Assembly: GCA_031772625.1 (NCBI GenBank)
Contig: CM062814.1
Location: 362,487,750-362,551,749 of the forward strand
Reading direction: 5' to 3'
DNA: 64,000 nucleotides
Origin: Pinus tabuliformis
Taxonomy: Eukaryota; Streptophyta; Pinopsida; Pinales; Pinaceae
Of the stretch, positions 50,037 to 62,468 are shown piece after piece (within the stretch, counting starts at the first letter, position 1; each line of letters opens with the position of its first letter). The notes beneath the pieces were generated by a model, which searched no databases, was not told the DNA's origin, and saw only the letters and a list, made by a program, of their open reading frames with translations. The translations under genes and the position numbers were made by a program.

Positions 50037-52280
50037 GCATGAGGTCGTAAATCTTCTGATGTCGGGTGAAATGCTTTATCATGAGGATCCAAGGTTTTTC
50101 AAATTGGAAGGCGACCTATAATAAGATACAATGCAATACATTATCTTCATAATATTTTCATGATCTAGCTGAGGCAGGAATTCCCATGCTCTGCTTTATA
50201 AATTCATTTTCATGTACATAGGACAGACAAATGTCTGTGTGGCAAACTAATGATTCTGGTAGTGCCATCATCCCTTGGCTTGGATGATTATCTGTGTAGC
50301 TATGATGTACATTTTATTTTTTTATTTTCCTGAATATATCGTAGCCCAGATGGATGAAACTAGATCTGAGGTCTTCAAACTCATTCAATCTTCACCTAGA
50401 GTAAAATCTTTCGGTCGAAGGTCATTGATGTAAACCTGTCGCCAGAAGTGAGAAACTTGCCATTGAGGCATGCAGGCTTCAAAGTACTGAAAGGGTTGTT
50501 CCTAAGTCAACTTCTTGGATAATGAGCTGATGTCGACAAGAAGTGACTCGTCGTAGGAGGGCCTTAATGAATCCCACATCTACGACACGGAATAGAGCAA
50601 ATGATTTTGTAGAGGTGAAAACGATCTGATGATTCAAGGTTCACGGTGGCGGTCATGAAAGAATGAAGTGTGAAGGTATTGCAACGGATTAGATGTTAGC
50701 TGGATTGGTGAATTCTCTGAGCGACTTCTCTTGAACATATCGGTGACACTAAAAATGGATTAGTAGTATTAACACCAAAAAATGGATGGTACAGAGGACC
50801 AATGGTGATATGGCAGGTGAATGGAATAACCCAACCCGACTCAATCATGGTGATGGAGTGAAAGTGTCATGTTCAAGAGCGACCTGCTACCAATGAAGTT
50901 CTTCAAGTTTTCTTCCCTTTTTCCCCAGTCATTGCTCACCAGTACCTCTTTATTTTTTTCAAGCTTGAGGATGATAACATATGCTTGTTCTATAATTTTC
51001 CTTTCAGGCAAACCTGTCGCTATGTTTTGGTGAGCTTAGCGACAGTGAAACTCTCTCTTGTCTACATTGTCAAGTTTGTCGCTATTGTTTTAACGAGTTT
51101 AACGACAAAGATAACTTGGTCCTTTTCCATTTTAGAGAGTCTGAAAAGAGAAGGAAAGGAAACTCCAGTAATCCTTTTTCGTAGTATAATGCCTTAGGTC
51201 CGAAAAAGTATAAAATAATACGAAAGGGATGACTTTTCCAATCACTTTAACAAGCCGAAAAGACAAGCGCTCGATCTTTTTGTGTAATGATCCCTCAGGT
51301 CCAAAAATATTAAAATGTAGAGGAGGGATGGCACTTCCAATCACTTTAACGAGCTAGAGAGGCCAATTGCTCGACAATATTTTTATATTTTACGAGTCTA
51401 AAAAGAGCTTAAAAGAGACTCGTCTTTGAGGAACGAGTGATATTTTCGGGTAGCAGCTAGTTCTAGGTATGGTTTGGAACTTTTCAATCACAACAGTGTA
51501 AAGAAGATGGCTCACAGAATCACTCGTCGTAGCTGTACCTCAAAAGGGTAAACAATCAAGTGGTTGCACATGATCGGATAAAAAGTGGAGGTGATGGTAA
51601 GAACACGAAAGCTCAAAAGCTTATAGTAATGCGATCACAAAGGTTATTCACCAAAAGATGGGTTCATTTTTTAATGGGCTTAAACTCTAGGGGAACATAT
51701 GGTCATTGCTAGGTTTATTTTTTAACGAGCTTGAACTTCGCGTAAACCTGCTCGTGCCAGTCATATAATAAGGATGTCTCTCATTAGTAGGTTCATTTTT
51801 TAGGGAGCTTGCCCCTTGTGCAACATTGCTCCGGAGCCTTTTGTATGCAAGCTAAGAACGACCAACTTATGAGGTTATAGGGTTGAAAGCCTACAAACTA
51901 AGAAAATAAGCCTACAAACTAAGAAAATAAAAGGTCTTTTTTCACTTGCATGCAAAAGGTTTGCATACCCCCAGGTATAAACAGAAGTATAGTTTCCAGG
52001 TTACCATACGAAAGTTCCCACATTAGCAAGGTTGTTCCATCCGCATTTGCAGACAAAACACTTCCTTGGCTTTGTCCATCGAAATAGACAAAGGTGAATG
52101 GTGTCAGTTCGAATCACATAACCTTTGAAGAGGGAATCCTTTTCCAGTCTAATCCCAATTTCCTAAACGAATGGGTGTGTCAGACTAGTCATATATCCTA
52201 CGTAGAAACCTACCTTATATCTAGGGTTTTCCTGCCGAAGCAGACTAGGGTTCATGCCCCCTGGTTTTAGTCACATTCAC
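50037..52280. other. Non-coding internal region of the outer element
   Basis: No pol domain recognised. Imperfect repeats around 'atcactttaacgagc' and 'gaaaagacaagcgctcga' occur between 51000 and 51400, with related text at 53990-54060. An 18-base block 'aagcctacaaactaagaa' is directly repeated at 51889-51924. Confidence 0.55.
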
Positions 52281-52284
52281 CGAA

Positions 52285-53400
52285 TCACTCGCGCTCATCA
52301 AGTGGATGGATTGGAGGTTGATGAGACAATCCTTGTGCAAAAATACCAGTTAGGGATTGCACTTGACTAGTAGTTGTGTTTGAACTGGGGAATGAAAGAT
52401 AGTCTACAAGCTGGACCATTTTGCCTTCATGCCGCAAACACATCACTTGAGAGAGTGAGGAAACCATAGCTCCCATGCTATAAATGTAGTCACACCCAAG
52501 GAGTAGATTGTAATCTAATGGCCCTTGGACTACCATCACGTTCAGATAAATGGTTTTCCTCCTCAAAGTTATAGGTAAATTTTGGAAGGATTCCTAATGG
52601 TCGACTGGTTCCTTTGTTGAAGCCTGACAGATTTCGAATCTCAGGCAGAAGCGATGGCAAACCAAGTGCTTTCAAGCAGTGGAGGAAAGGATATTGATGT
52701 AAGCCCCTTCATCTATGATAGTACCAACCATGATCATTCTGTAAGCTTGTACTATGATTCGGAATGGTACATAATATGGTAGGCGGGGTCTCCCTAGTAG
52801 ATTCCAATCGAAGGGAATGACTAGATTTCTTGGAGGAGGGACCTAATAAACAGCCAGATGAATCTCTAATGAAATTCCTTCTTGCAATAAAGGAATGGGT
52901 AGATTTCCCCCTTGTTCATCGGATTCTATGTTAACAAAAAGAATTTGAACGGTGTCATTCTCATTCTCTTTGGTGACTGTATCATCTGAAGGTGGACCTT
53001 CTAAAGACAATACTGGGTCGACTGTCATCTCGACCTATTGACTTTGGTCTGGTGTGGACTCAAAGGGTTTATCTTCAATGATAGATGCTTCGATCGACAA
53101 AAAAGGTGTGTCAGTCATATTGTCAACTAGTGATGGACTGGGCAAGAGTTTCTTGTAGCCAAGAGGGAGTCACTACGGAGAAGCAGGATGGTTATCCAAC
53201 ACTCTCTTAGCTTCCTCCAAGAAGGGACAACGGTTGAGGGCATGATCGCCTTCACACAGTCTACAAGGAAATTTAGATCTCCCTTTTTGTCCATTGACTT
53301 CATTTTCACTAGTTGACGGTGTACTTTCAACATGATCGTTAGAGGTTGAAGACACTAGATTGTGCAAGCAGGGAGACCAGTCCCTTAAGATCCACGGGAT
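52285..53400 (-). pseudogene. gag-protease remnant of the outer LTR element
   Basis: Minus strand. Near 53290-53180 the translation gives FPCRLCEGDHALNRCPFLEE followed by AKRVLDNHPASP, a cysteine/histidine (CX2CX4HX4C) knuckle of the kind found in plant gypsy gag proteins. Near 52530-52440 it gives NVMVVQGPLDYNLLLGCDYI followed by YSMGAMVSSLSQVMCLRHEG, matching the protease-region signature (GPL.YN.LLGRD...) of plant Ty3/gypsy elements. Stops and frameshifts lie between the two parts. The frame closes at 52285 without running into an RT. Confidence 0.7.
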
Positions 53401-54737
53401 GCAAGGAAAATCTCGATGATAGTGGTCTACTTTGCAAATGACACATGGAGATTTAGGTTTGGATGTTGCAGTGTGTGTATTTTCGCTAGACGATGCATGG
53501 TTGCCCCCTTTCGCTGTTGGCTTCTTCTTCTTCTTCTCCTTCCCTTTCTTCTTCTTCTCAGCTACTTGGTTTTTAGCATTACCAACTTCACCAAGCGAAG
53601 AGGAAGAAGGAGAGGGAGAAACAAACGAAGTAGAAGGTTAGGGAGCACCTTCAGTATCATTTGGTTGTTGATTTGATTGCTGAGGAATTACGGTGTTTTG
53701 AACGACAGAGGTTGAGAAAAGCCATATTGGCAGGCCAATTGTGAGTCTTGGAAGGGACAATGTAGCCATATGTGGAGCACCAACATCTCCCCAAGAAGAG
53801 AAAGGACTAGGATTCCCTCCAAGGGAAATCCTTGATTTTTGGACTCAATTTTCTCAACCTAAGACCAACGAGGCAACAATGATGTTATTCTGATTAAAAT
53901 AAATTTTATGACGCTTTGACACAACTTGCTTTTTCAATTTTTAAGAGTCGAGAAAAAGATAAAGATGACTCTAGTTGCCTTCGACTTTTAATGAGCCTGA
54001 AGTGACAAGTGCTCAGATGGACCTTTTCTTTTGAAGAGTCTGAAAAGGAATGAAAGTGACTACTCTGGAAATCTAGATAGAGGGATTACCAGAACAATCA
54101 CAAAACTACAGAATACTTTTTATGTACGACAGTCAATCTTCCTGAATGTTGTGTTCAGTGCATTACGATCGCTAGGGCAGTAGAAACGGCTTCCTAAGGA
54201 TAAATGATATAGCCTATTGTGGTCTCCCAATATATACTCGACGGTACATGGGAGCACATGCCTGTACTGGCACTTGTCATATCAAAGAGGTGGAATCACC
54301 CAACCTATGATGAAAATTATAGTTACCAGTCTTTACAACATCGGAATAGGTCTCTAGCCTAGACTTCTAAATGTTGTGCGTTAGTTTCCCAAGCGTTTTA
54401 TGTTCATTGAGGCTTATTTTACAGTTGATCTTTCTTAAGAAGTTTGCCTTTAAGGTTCACCGCGTGATGTAGATATACAATTCCTAAATATGCAATCTAA
54501 GATGATAAACAGTCGTTTACTTTCTTTTAGCAATGAAAATCCTAGCTACTAAGGAAAGAGAAATAAAATTATTTCAACGTAGAGTAGAGAGCACACGCTA
54601 GATGCACTTTTCCTAAATCAATTACCGCATGCAGTCTAAATGCAAATGCACATGCATGTATTTGTTTTTCAGTTTACTTAATGTGTGAATGACAAAAGGA
54701 AAACTAAGTACAGATCTGAATTACTTTTCTTCAAAGC
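53401..54737. other. Internal region of the outer element left of the chromovirus
   Basis: Probably upstream gag and leader in minus orientation. A strongly CTT-rich stretch at 53520-53570 leaves an open but low-complexity plus-strand frame that I do not call. No intact coding region. Confidence 0.5.
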
Positions 54738-54742
54738 GACAC
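54738..54742. repeat. Probable degraded target duplication of the chromovirus, left copy
   Basis: GACAC before the 5' LTR against GATGC at 60556-60560 after the 3' LTR. Three of five bases agree and both differences are transitions. Confidence 0.4.
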
Positions 54743-55076
54743 TGTTGGGTCCCTATAATACTAGTGATTACCCCATTACTATTGTAGTTGTACCCCTTAT
54801 TAATATTGTTGTGCCCCTATTGTCCCCATATTGTTATTACTGTGCCCCATAGAATCCCTCTATTGTTATTTTTGTGGCTTTATATTATTATTGTTAGGTC
54901 GGCTCGGTTATATTGTGACTCCTTAGACTCCTATATATAGAAAGGAGGTTTTGTCATTTGAATCATCGAAGAATTGTTAATTTATGTAATGTAAAATAGG
55001 TTTCCCCCTTGAAGAGGCCGAATTTTAAGGCGTTGATCTATCTTTTCCATCTTTTTCTTGAGCTGGTTTCATAACA
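54743..55076 (+). repeat. 5' LTR of chromovirus (334 bp)
   Basis: Begins TGTTGGGTCCC and ends CATAACA. Contains TATATATAGAAAGG (about 54932-54945), a likely promoter TATA. Confidence 0.93.
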
Positions 55077-55078
55077 TT

Positions 55079-55090
55079 TGGTATCAGAAC
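55079..55090 (+). other. Primer binding site of chromovirus
   Basis: TGGTATCAGAAC, one base different from the tRNA-iMet primer site TGGTATCAGAGC, two bases after the LTR. Confidence 0.9.
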
Positions 55091-55759
55091 TTTGGATTCT
55101 AGGGTTTTGCTGCTACAAACAAGTCATTGTGGCATTTTCGCTATAAATTTTTTTCTGCGACGTTTCAAAAGCTAAAAAAAAACCACATCACGTTGAAGCT
55201 CGGGTCTGAATGTCAGAGATTTTCGTGCTATATTTGCGGAGATATGATCTGAGGAAGTTGGTATTTTCGCAAACTCCTAAATTACATTCAAAACAGGTGA
55301 CCTAGGGAGGATCATCATAACTTTCTCTCTGAGCATCGGATTGGAATTTTGTAAGAATGTACAAAAAGAGGATGGACTATAGTTTCTTGCATATAATTTT
55401 TAGAGCCAAAGGTCAAAACAGGGACACGTGGTACGTCGTACAAGTTTGCTCTACTGAATTAGTCTATAATCAGGTCACTGTGGGAGATTTGGCATAACTC
55501 TTCATTGGAGAATATAATTGGGGTCATACTGGTGGCATTGGAAATAGGACACAAAGGGCTACCACAGGTTGCAATTTCAGAATTGGATGATCCAAAATTA
55601 CAGAGATACATCAAAGGCAATATCGAGCTCCTACAAAGTGAAAAAAGGTGTGTAGATTTTTTAAATTTTTGCTTAAGCTTGGTTTGAAAAATTATTTGAA
55701 GCAATTCGAAGTGCATAGTAGAGCATTAGTATTGATAACTAATGCCCTGAGGAAAGAAA
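55091..55759 (+). other. Untranslated leader of chromovirus
   Basis: About 670 bases between primer site and gag start. A 60-codon open stretch at 55505-55687 has no known motif and is not called as a gene. Confidence 0.6.
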
Positions 55760-58700
55760 ATGCAAACACCTAGTAAGCAATCTGAAAGCTCTAGCATGAC
55801 TCATGAAGAAGAGGAAGAAATGCTACATGATATATCAAATTTACAACACCAAGTGCAACAAATTTCACTCTCACAAAAGCTAACAGAAGCTAAGATAAAT
55901 AGAGTGGGATCTAAGATAAAGGGCATGGAAGCCAAGATTGATGATTTGAATATAGATTTAAAGGCAGATTTGACAAATTTTCTACAAGAAATACTTACTA
56001 ATGGTGAAAGGGGAGGAAAGGAAACTCATGATGCAAACAAAGGAAATGTTAATCATGATTTCATAGACTCTAATGTTGGATCGAGGATGCACCATATTCC
56101 AAAAATCGATATGAGGAAGTTTGATGGCAAGGATCCCGCAACATGGATATTACAGATGGAGCAATTTTTCGATCTCAATAATGTGCAAAACACACAAAAG
56201 GTACGTATTGCAACTTTATATTTGGAACCAAATCAGTTTGTATGGTATCAATGGCTTTGCTCTCATAAACAATTTATCACTTGGGCAATTTTTACGGAAG
56301 AATTGATGGCACATTATGAGGATACAAAAAGCAACATTTTTTTTAGCCAATTGATAAGTCTCAAACAAAAGGGTTCAATAATGGAGCACATTGAGGAGTT
56401 TCAAAAATTGAACATAAGGGTAAAAAATATTCCAGAGGAGCATAGGATTGATGTGTTCATAGGGTCTTTAAAGGATAATATCCAACATGATGTTCGCCTT
56501 TGGGAACCTGATTCATTAGAGAAGGCATTTAGGTTAGCAAGAAAAATGGAAAGCAAAATTATGGCAACCAGGAAGTATACCACTCACAACTATAAAGACG
56601 GAAGTGTTGTTGCCCCTAGTCTTCCACAACCTATAAGGTTGACACCACAACAATTGGAAGAAAAAATAGCAAAAGGGCTTTGTTACAGTTGTGATAGCAA
56701 ATACAGTAAAGGTCATAAGTGTGCTGAGAAGAAATTATTCTACGTAGATTGTGAAGAGGAAGAAGAAAAGGAGCAAGAAAGGCCAAAAGAAGAGGATATA
56801 CTCCAGGAACAAAGCCTAGATGAAGAACAAATGAATCCGACCATATCTTGTAATGCATTGGCAAGAATTACCACTCCTCAAACCATCAAGATAGAAGGAC
56901 AAATCAAGAAGAAAAAGGTAATAGTGTTGATTGATTCAGGAAGTACCCACAATTTTATTCATTGTAAGGTAGCAAAAGAATTGAATTGCTTCTTATATCC
57001 AGCACCAGAGTGTCAAGTGATGGTTGCAAATGGAGGAACAATAAATTGCTCTAGAAAGTGCCATAATATCAAGCTATCCATGGGAGAATATGTATTGACT
57101 AGCCCAATGCTTTCCATTCCAATGGGAGGTGCTAATGTTGTATTAGGAGTCCAATGGCTACAATCCTTGGGTACAATAGCTTTTAATTTTCAAGAACTTT
57201 TCATGAAATTTTCTGTGGAAGGAAAGGAAGTTGAATTAAGGGGTATTGCAGGGAAACCGGGAAAGATAATCAGCTCTAACTGTATGACAAAGCTTCTAAA
57301 AATTGAACGAAAAGGTGTAATTGCACAATTATGTTTGCTAGATGTTTCCACATTGGAATCATCTATTTCTCCAGATCTCCAAAAGGTCTTGGAAAATCAT
57401 TCCAAGGTATTTGAGACTCCCAAAGGTCTCCCACCTATTCACGATCATGATCATGCTATTTATCTGATTCCAGGAAGTGTTCCTCCAAACATCAGGCCAT
57501 ACAGATATCCCTATGCCCAAAAGAGTGAAATTGAACTTATGGTTGCAGAAATGCTAGAGGCTGGTATAATTCAATCGAGTCAAAGTTCTTTCTCTGCTCC
57601 AGTAGTATTGGTGCACAAGAAGGATGGATCATGGCGCATGTGTCCAGATTATAGGGAGCTCAACAAGCTCACTATTAAAGATAAGTTTCCCATTCCTGTC
57701 ATTGATGAATTACTGGATGAATTGCATGGATCAATTTACTTCACCAAGTTGGATCTTCGTTCAGGATATCATCAAATCATAATGAAGATTGAAGACATTC
57801 TGAAAACAACATTTAGAACTCATGAGGGTCATTATGAATTTTTGGTCATGCCTTTTGGCCTTACCAATGCACCCTCAACATTTCAAGGTTTGATGAATTC
57901 AATTTTCAAACCATTCCTTAGAAAATTTGTGTTAGTATTTTTTGATGATATACTAATCTACAACAAGTCTTGGAAGGATCATGTTGAACATGTTGACAGG
58001 GTGCTACAACTATTAGAGGAGAAACAATTATATGCAAAAAGATCCAAATGTTTCTTTGGAGTACAAGAGGTGGAATATCTGGGTCATATTGTATCTCATG
58101 AAGGAGTTAAGGTAGACCCTAGCAAAATTAAAGCCATTAAGGAATGGAAAATCCCCACATCCATAAAGCATCTGCGAGGATTTCTCGGGTTGACAGGGTA
58201 TTATCGCAAGTTTGTTAAGAATTATGGGAGAATAGCAGCACCTCTAACAACACTATTGAAGAAAGATGCATTTTTGTGGACTCCAGAAGCAACAAAGGCC
58301 TTCAAACATCTTAAAGAGGCAATGTTCCAAGCACCTGTCTTAGCTACACCGGACTTCACAAAAACCTTTATTGTGGAATGTGATGCTTCAGGAAATGGAA
58401 TTGGTGCTATTTTAATGCAAGATGAAAGACCCATTTCTTTTGAAAGTCGTCCAATCAAGGGAAAGTTTGTACACAAAGCTATTTATGAGAAGGAAATGTT
58501 GGCAATAAACCATGCACTTAAGAAATGGCGACCCTACCTAATGGGAAGACACTTCAAGGTAAAAATAGATCATGATAGCCTTAAATACTTTTTAGAACAA
58601 AGATTATCCTCTGAAGAGCAACAAAAGTGGGTCACAAAGATGTTGGGTTATGACCTTGAAATCATCTACAAAAAAGGGAAGCAAAATGTGGTGGCAGATG

Positions 58701-60192
58701 CACTCTCAAGAAAGGATGAGGATGTGGAAGCATTGTTGTGCGCCATTTCTATTATCCAACCAGATTGGATAAACGAAGCAAGGGAGGAATGGAAGAATGA
58801 CGAAGAAGTGTGGGCACTTATTCGAAAGTTACAACAAGATTCCAGTACGTCGGATACATTTAGCTGGAAAAATGATTTGTTATGGTACAAAGATCGCTTA
58901 TACCTCTGTAAGAATTCCCAGCTAAAACAAAAGATTCTTATGGAATTTCACACTTCTCCCTTAGGAGGGCACTCAGGATTTTTAAAAACTTACCACAGGG
59001 TTAAGAAGGAATTTTTTTGGGATGGCCTTAAATCAGATATTCAAAAGTTTGTGGTGGAATGTTTGGTTTGCCAACAAAATAAAGTTGAAACAATTAAGAC
59101 ATTAGGTGTATTACAACCTTTATTCATTCCAAGCCAACAATGGGAGGAGGTTTCAATGGATTTTATCACAGGTTTACCCATGTCTGAGGGAAAGAGTGTC
59201 ATCATGGTGGTAGTTGATAGACTTACCAAGTATGCACACTTTTGTGCATTATCACATCCATTTAAAGCCAGTACAATTTCTACTGCATTTATGGAAACAA
59301 TTCAAAAGCTACATCGAAACCCAAAGATTATTGTAAGTGACAGAGATCCCATTTTCACTAGAAATTTTTGGACAGAATTATTTTCTTGTCTTGGTACTCA
59401 GTTAGCTCATAGCTCATCTTATCATCCTCAATCTGATGGGAAAATTGAGATAGTAAACAAATGTTTGGAAGGATATCTTCGTTGCTTTGTATCTGATAAA
59501 CAGACACAATGGGTCAAATGGTTGCCTCTGGCTGAATGGTGGTATAACACTTCCTTCCATACAGCAACAAAAATGACCCCATTTATGGCACTTTATGGGT
59601 ATCAGCCACCATCCATCACATCATATTTAAGAGAAAATTCTAAGGTTCAAGCAGTGAAACATCACATCGAACATCAACAACAAGTCCTCCAACTCTTAAA
59701 GGATAACCTCGTGTTGGCACAGAATAGAATGAAACAACAGGAAGATCAACATCGCAATGAAAGAAGTTTTGATGTAGGTGATTGGGTATTCCTACGGCTA
59801 CAAACATATAAGAAAATGTCCCTCAAGCAAGCTAAGAAGGATAATAAATTATCACCAAAGTATTATGGTCCGTACAAGGTGTTGCAAAATATTGGTACTA
59901 TGGAATACAATTGGAGCTTCCTGCAGCTTCTCAATTGCACCCAGTTTTCCATGTTTCATGTTTAAAGAAGGTTATAGGCAATAAGCTCCTAGTTCAAACA
60001 ATATTGCCAGAACTTGACGAGGAAGGAAAAATTATATTGGAACCAGAAGCATTCACAGAAACAAGAACTCGACAGCTACAAAATCGATCAATTTCAGAGT
60101 ATCTTATCAAGTGGAAGAACTTATCTGCTGAAGATTCCACATGGGAGGATGAGAATTTTATACAGAAGCATCCAAAACTACTCAAGCATTGA
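55760..60192 (+). CDS. Chromovirus Gag-Pol polyprotein, one frameshift before the chromodomain
   Basis: The ATG at 55760 opens a 1401-codon frame ending at 59965. Gag has a zinc knuckle with CYSC...KYSKGHKC near residue 306; protease has IDSGS near 392; RT includes KLDLRSGYHQ near 670 and FFDD near 727; RNase H includes ECDASG near 873. The integrase zinc region (HTSPLGGHSGFLKTYH ... CLVCQ) is at about 1063-1107, with catalytic D, D, E in SMDF (1132), SDRD (1193) and KIEIVN (about 1229). A GPY motif (YYGPYKV) lies near 1368. Near 59905-59912 one base is missing; the -1 frame then continues LELPAASQLHPVFHVSCLKK to a chromodomain (EYLIKWKNLSAEDSTWEDE, about 60097-60153) and stops at 60190-60192. 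Gag and pol share one frame, as in many chromoviruses. Integrase uses the chromodomain to steer insertion. The lesion could also be a sequencing error. Confidence 0.95.
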
Positions 60193-60208
60193 GGACAACA
60201 CTTTTTTG

Positions 60209-60221
60209 AAGGAGAGGGGCA
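60209..60221 (+). other. Polypurine tract of chromovirus
   Basis: AAGGAGAGGGGCA directly before the 3' LTR. Confidence 0.85.
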
Positions 60222-60555
60222 TGTTGGATCCCTATAATACTAGTGATTACCCCATTACTATTGTAGTTGTACCCCTTATTAATATTGTTGTTCCCCTATT
60301 GTCCACGTATTGTTATTACTGTGCCCCATAGAATCCCTCTATTGTTATTTTTGTGGCTTTATATTATTATTGTTAGGTCGGGTGGGTTATATTGTGACTC
60401 CTTAGACTCCTATATATAGAAAGGAGGTTTTGTCATTTGAATCATCGAAGAATTGTTCATTTATGTAATGTAAAGGAGGTTGCCCACTCAAAGAGGCTGA
60501 ATTTTAAGGCGTTGATCTATCTTTTCTATCTTTTTCTTGAGCTGGTTTCATAATA
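60222..60555 (+). repeat. 3' LTR of chromovirus (334 bp)
   Basis: Same length as the 5' LTR. Ends CATAATA where the 5' copy ends CATAACA, so the terminal CA has mutated to TA. Confidence 0.93.
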
Positions 60556-60560
60556 GATGC

Positions 60561-61397
60561 TTTAGAAATTTCTTTTCGAAAATGAAAGGAAGACTAAGAC
60601 AACACTTTCAATTTTGACTTGAAAATTGCTTTAGACACTTCAAAGAATTGGTGATTCAAATCAAATACAATAGCAAAAGTGTAATCGACTATCTAAAAGA
60701 GGAAGACTTTACGACACTCTTTTCTTTGACTGAAAACGACACTTGTGACACTTTCAAACCAAAAGAAGATAGTTCATTTAAGCTATTGTTTGCAAAGGAA
60801 GACTATAAATGATGAAAAATACATAAAAAAACATTCACAATTCCTTATCAATGGAGGCTAAATAATGCAAAGGAAGAAGGTTTCAACAGTGATATACTGA
60901 TCGTAGACAACAAAACTACTGAATAAAGCTGAAGAAAATGAAGAAAAAACCAAAATTTGGAGGCAAAAACAGTCTCACTCAATCATCGCACTTGTAACAC
61001 AGGGAAACAAGGATGCATCTCACCTGCAACACACGGGAGGTGCAATGCATATACGTTGCCAATGAGAGATAGTGTGATGGTCTAGGGATGAGACTGAGCT
61101 TGGCTTTCACTCACAGTTTGCAGCTATGTTCAGGGATTTAGGCTGAGCTAATGATAGACAATAAACACAAAGCATAGGGGCTGATCTAATGATGTTATTT
61201 GAGCTACCACCAGGGCACTTAGGATGTTTGTAAGTCAGATGTTCAATTCATAAACCAACTCGGAGATTGACTGAAGTAGCATTGATCTACTTTGTAGTTG
61301 CATAGCAAAAACAATTCGAAGGCCAGCTAGCTTAACTTCACGCTCCATCTGTAGTTTATAAAGCAAACAAATAGAAACAAACAAACAAACTATTCAT
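60561..61397 (-). other. 5' leader of the outer element
   Basis: Non-coding DNA between the chromovirus and the outer element's primer site. A short (CAAA)n run occurs near 61370. No gene seen. Confidence 0.55.
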
Positions 61398-61415
61398 TCC
61401 CGAGTGGATTCACCA
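61398..61415 (-). other. Candidate primer binding site of the outer element
   Basis: The minus strand reads TGGTGAATCCACTCGGGA three bases inside the LTR. It starts TGG as primer sites complementary to tRNA CCA ends do. I could not match it to a specific tRNA. Confidence 0.5.
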
Positions 61416-61418
61416 TTT

Positions 61419-62463
61419 TGTTATCAGGAAAACTAGTGTCCATTCAGAGCTGCTAGTCCCACTAAGACGGGTAGCTATCTTAGAAACAAACAATTTAAAG
61501 TCACTTGTGTTTTCCTTTATGAGAGATAGATGAGAGAGAAGCAGAGAGTACCAACCTCAGTGTTTTTCTTGGCTCCTTGTTTGTTTCCTCTCTCCCTTGA
61601 TAGATCTTTCGCCACTCCTTCCTCACTTGTCCCACTTCAAAGAACACCTGTAGAGTCAAAGCAGCAAAATACCATCAAAGCATAGAGATCTATAACCATA
61701 AACAATATAGGATTAGATGTATATTAACCATACAAATACATACAATAATACAAGAGTTGGAGATATACAAGTATATGGAGGAAAACTCAAATAGCTTTAT
61801 TGATAGAAGTAGTAGAAGAGAGGATTACAACCAAGCTGTCTGATCTAGTGCCATCCTCCCAGCATGAAAGCCCTCTTCACCTCATGAAAAGCTAGATCTC
61901 CCAACAATACATGTTTCACAGAGAAACCAACAACACTTCCTTACAAATTACAAAGTTCCAGCCTCTGTATCTCTAGGATGAGGGATCCACATATAGATAT
62001 TTGCAGGTGGATGAGTTAGCTTATGGGATTTTGATTAGTGTCATTTCTCTGATAGTTCTTCATTCCACTTGTAGATTTCATGATCTCTTACTCATCCCTG
62101 GGTGAATTCAGAGAGGCAAGTGTCAAATGAGCAGTTTCTATAAGATTCTCTGGGTTTCCACCTAGTAAACTTCCTTTGCCATTTGTTTGCTCTCGCTCAA
62201 CACACCCTACAGAAGGGCTTTTCAGTATGCATCGCACCCTCTATGTGTAATAGGTGAGCTGCATCGCACCCTAAGCATGGAGTAGTCTGTATGGTCCAGT
62301 TTTGACCTGTTTTGAGTAGTTTTTCAGGGAGATCTTCTGGAAAATGATGTAATAAGATGACCTTGTTCCTTTAAAGTATGAAAAAACACTTTTAGAGGTT
62401 TAGAAGCCCTTGGTTTATGGACATATGTAATTGGGGTTGTAGTGCCCAAATATGTCTATAATA
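61419..62463 (-). repeat. 5' LTR of the outer element (1045 bp)
   Basis: Plus-strand start TGTTATCAGGAAAAC, end TCTATAATA, where the left copy has TCTATAACA. Colinear with 48989-50023. Confidence 0.9.
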
Positions 62464-62468
62464 GTATA
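62464..62468. repeat. Target-site duplication GTATA, right copy
   Basis: Exact match to 48984-48988, directly after the LTR. Confidence 0.9.

Larger units (their letters stand above)
54743..60555 (+). mobile_element. Ty3/gypsy chromovirus, nearly intact, nested in the outer element
   Basis: A 5813-bp element with 334-bp LTRs (54743-55076, 60222-60555), a tRNA-iMet-type primer site, a purine tract and one long Gag-Pol frame with the order gag, protease, RT, RNase H, integrase, chromodomain. The chromodomain places it among chromoviruses; short LTRs and small size recall the Reina and Galadriel groups, but the clade was not tested. LTRs differ at about 16 of 334 positions (about 5 %). It is opposite in orientation to, and younger than, its host element. 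Confidence 0.95.
48989..62463 (-). mobile_element. Outer LTR retrotransposon, gag-protease type without RT, hosting a chromovirus
   Basis: LTRs at 48989-50023 and 61419-62463 with perfect GTATA target duplications (48984-48988, 62464-62468). Orientation is minus: a purine tract adjoins the left LTR, a TGG-starting site adjoins the right LTR, and the gag-protease remnant is on the minus strand. Removing the nested chromovirus leaves about 7.66 kb. LTRs differ at roughly 100 of 1030 bases (about 10 %). No RT, RNase H or integrase was recognised between 50035 and 52280, so the element was probably moved by proteins from elsewhere, or pol was lost. Confidence 0.88.

Noticed and set aside
53173-53333. 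Two overlapping minus-strand frames read as separate genes
   Set aside because: Only one holds the CX2CX4HX4C knuckle; the other is the same DNA in another frame.
53416-53676. Plus-strand frames rich in Phe and Arg/Lys
   Set aside because: Produced by a CTT/GAA-rich low-complexity stretch on the strand opposite the gag remnant.
55505-55687. 60-codon open frame in the chromovirus leader, and an 85-codon frame opposite it
   Set aside because: No motif, and leaders of such elements normally do not code.
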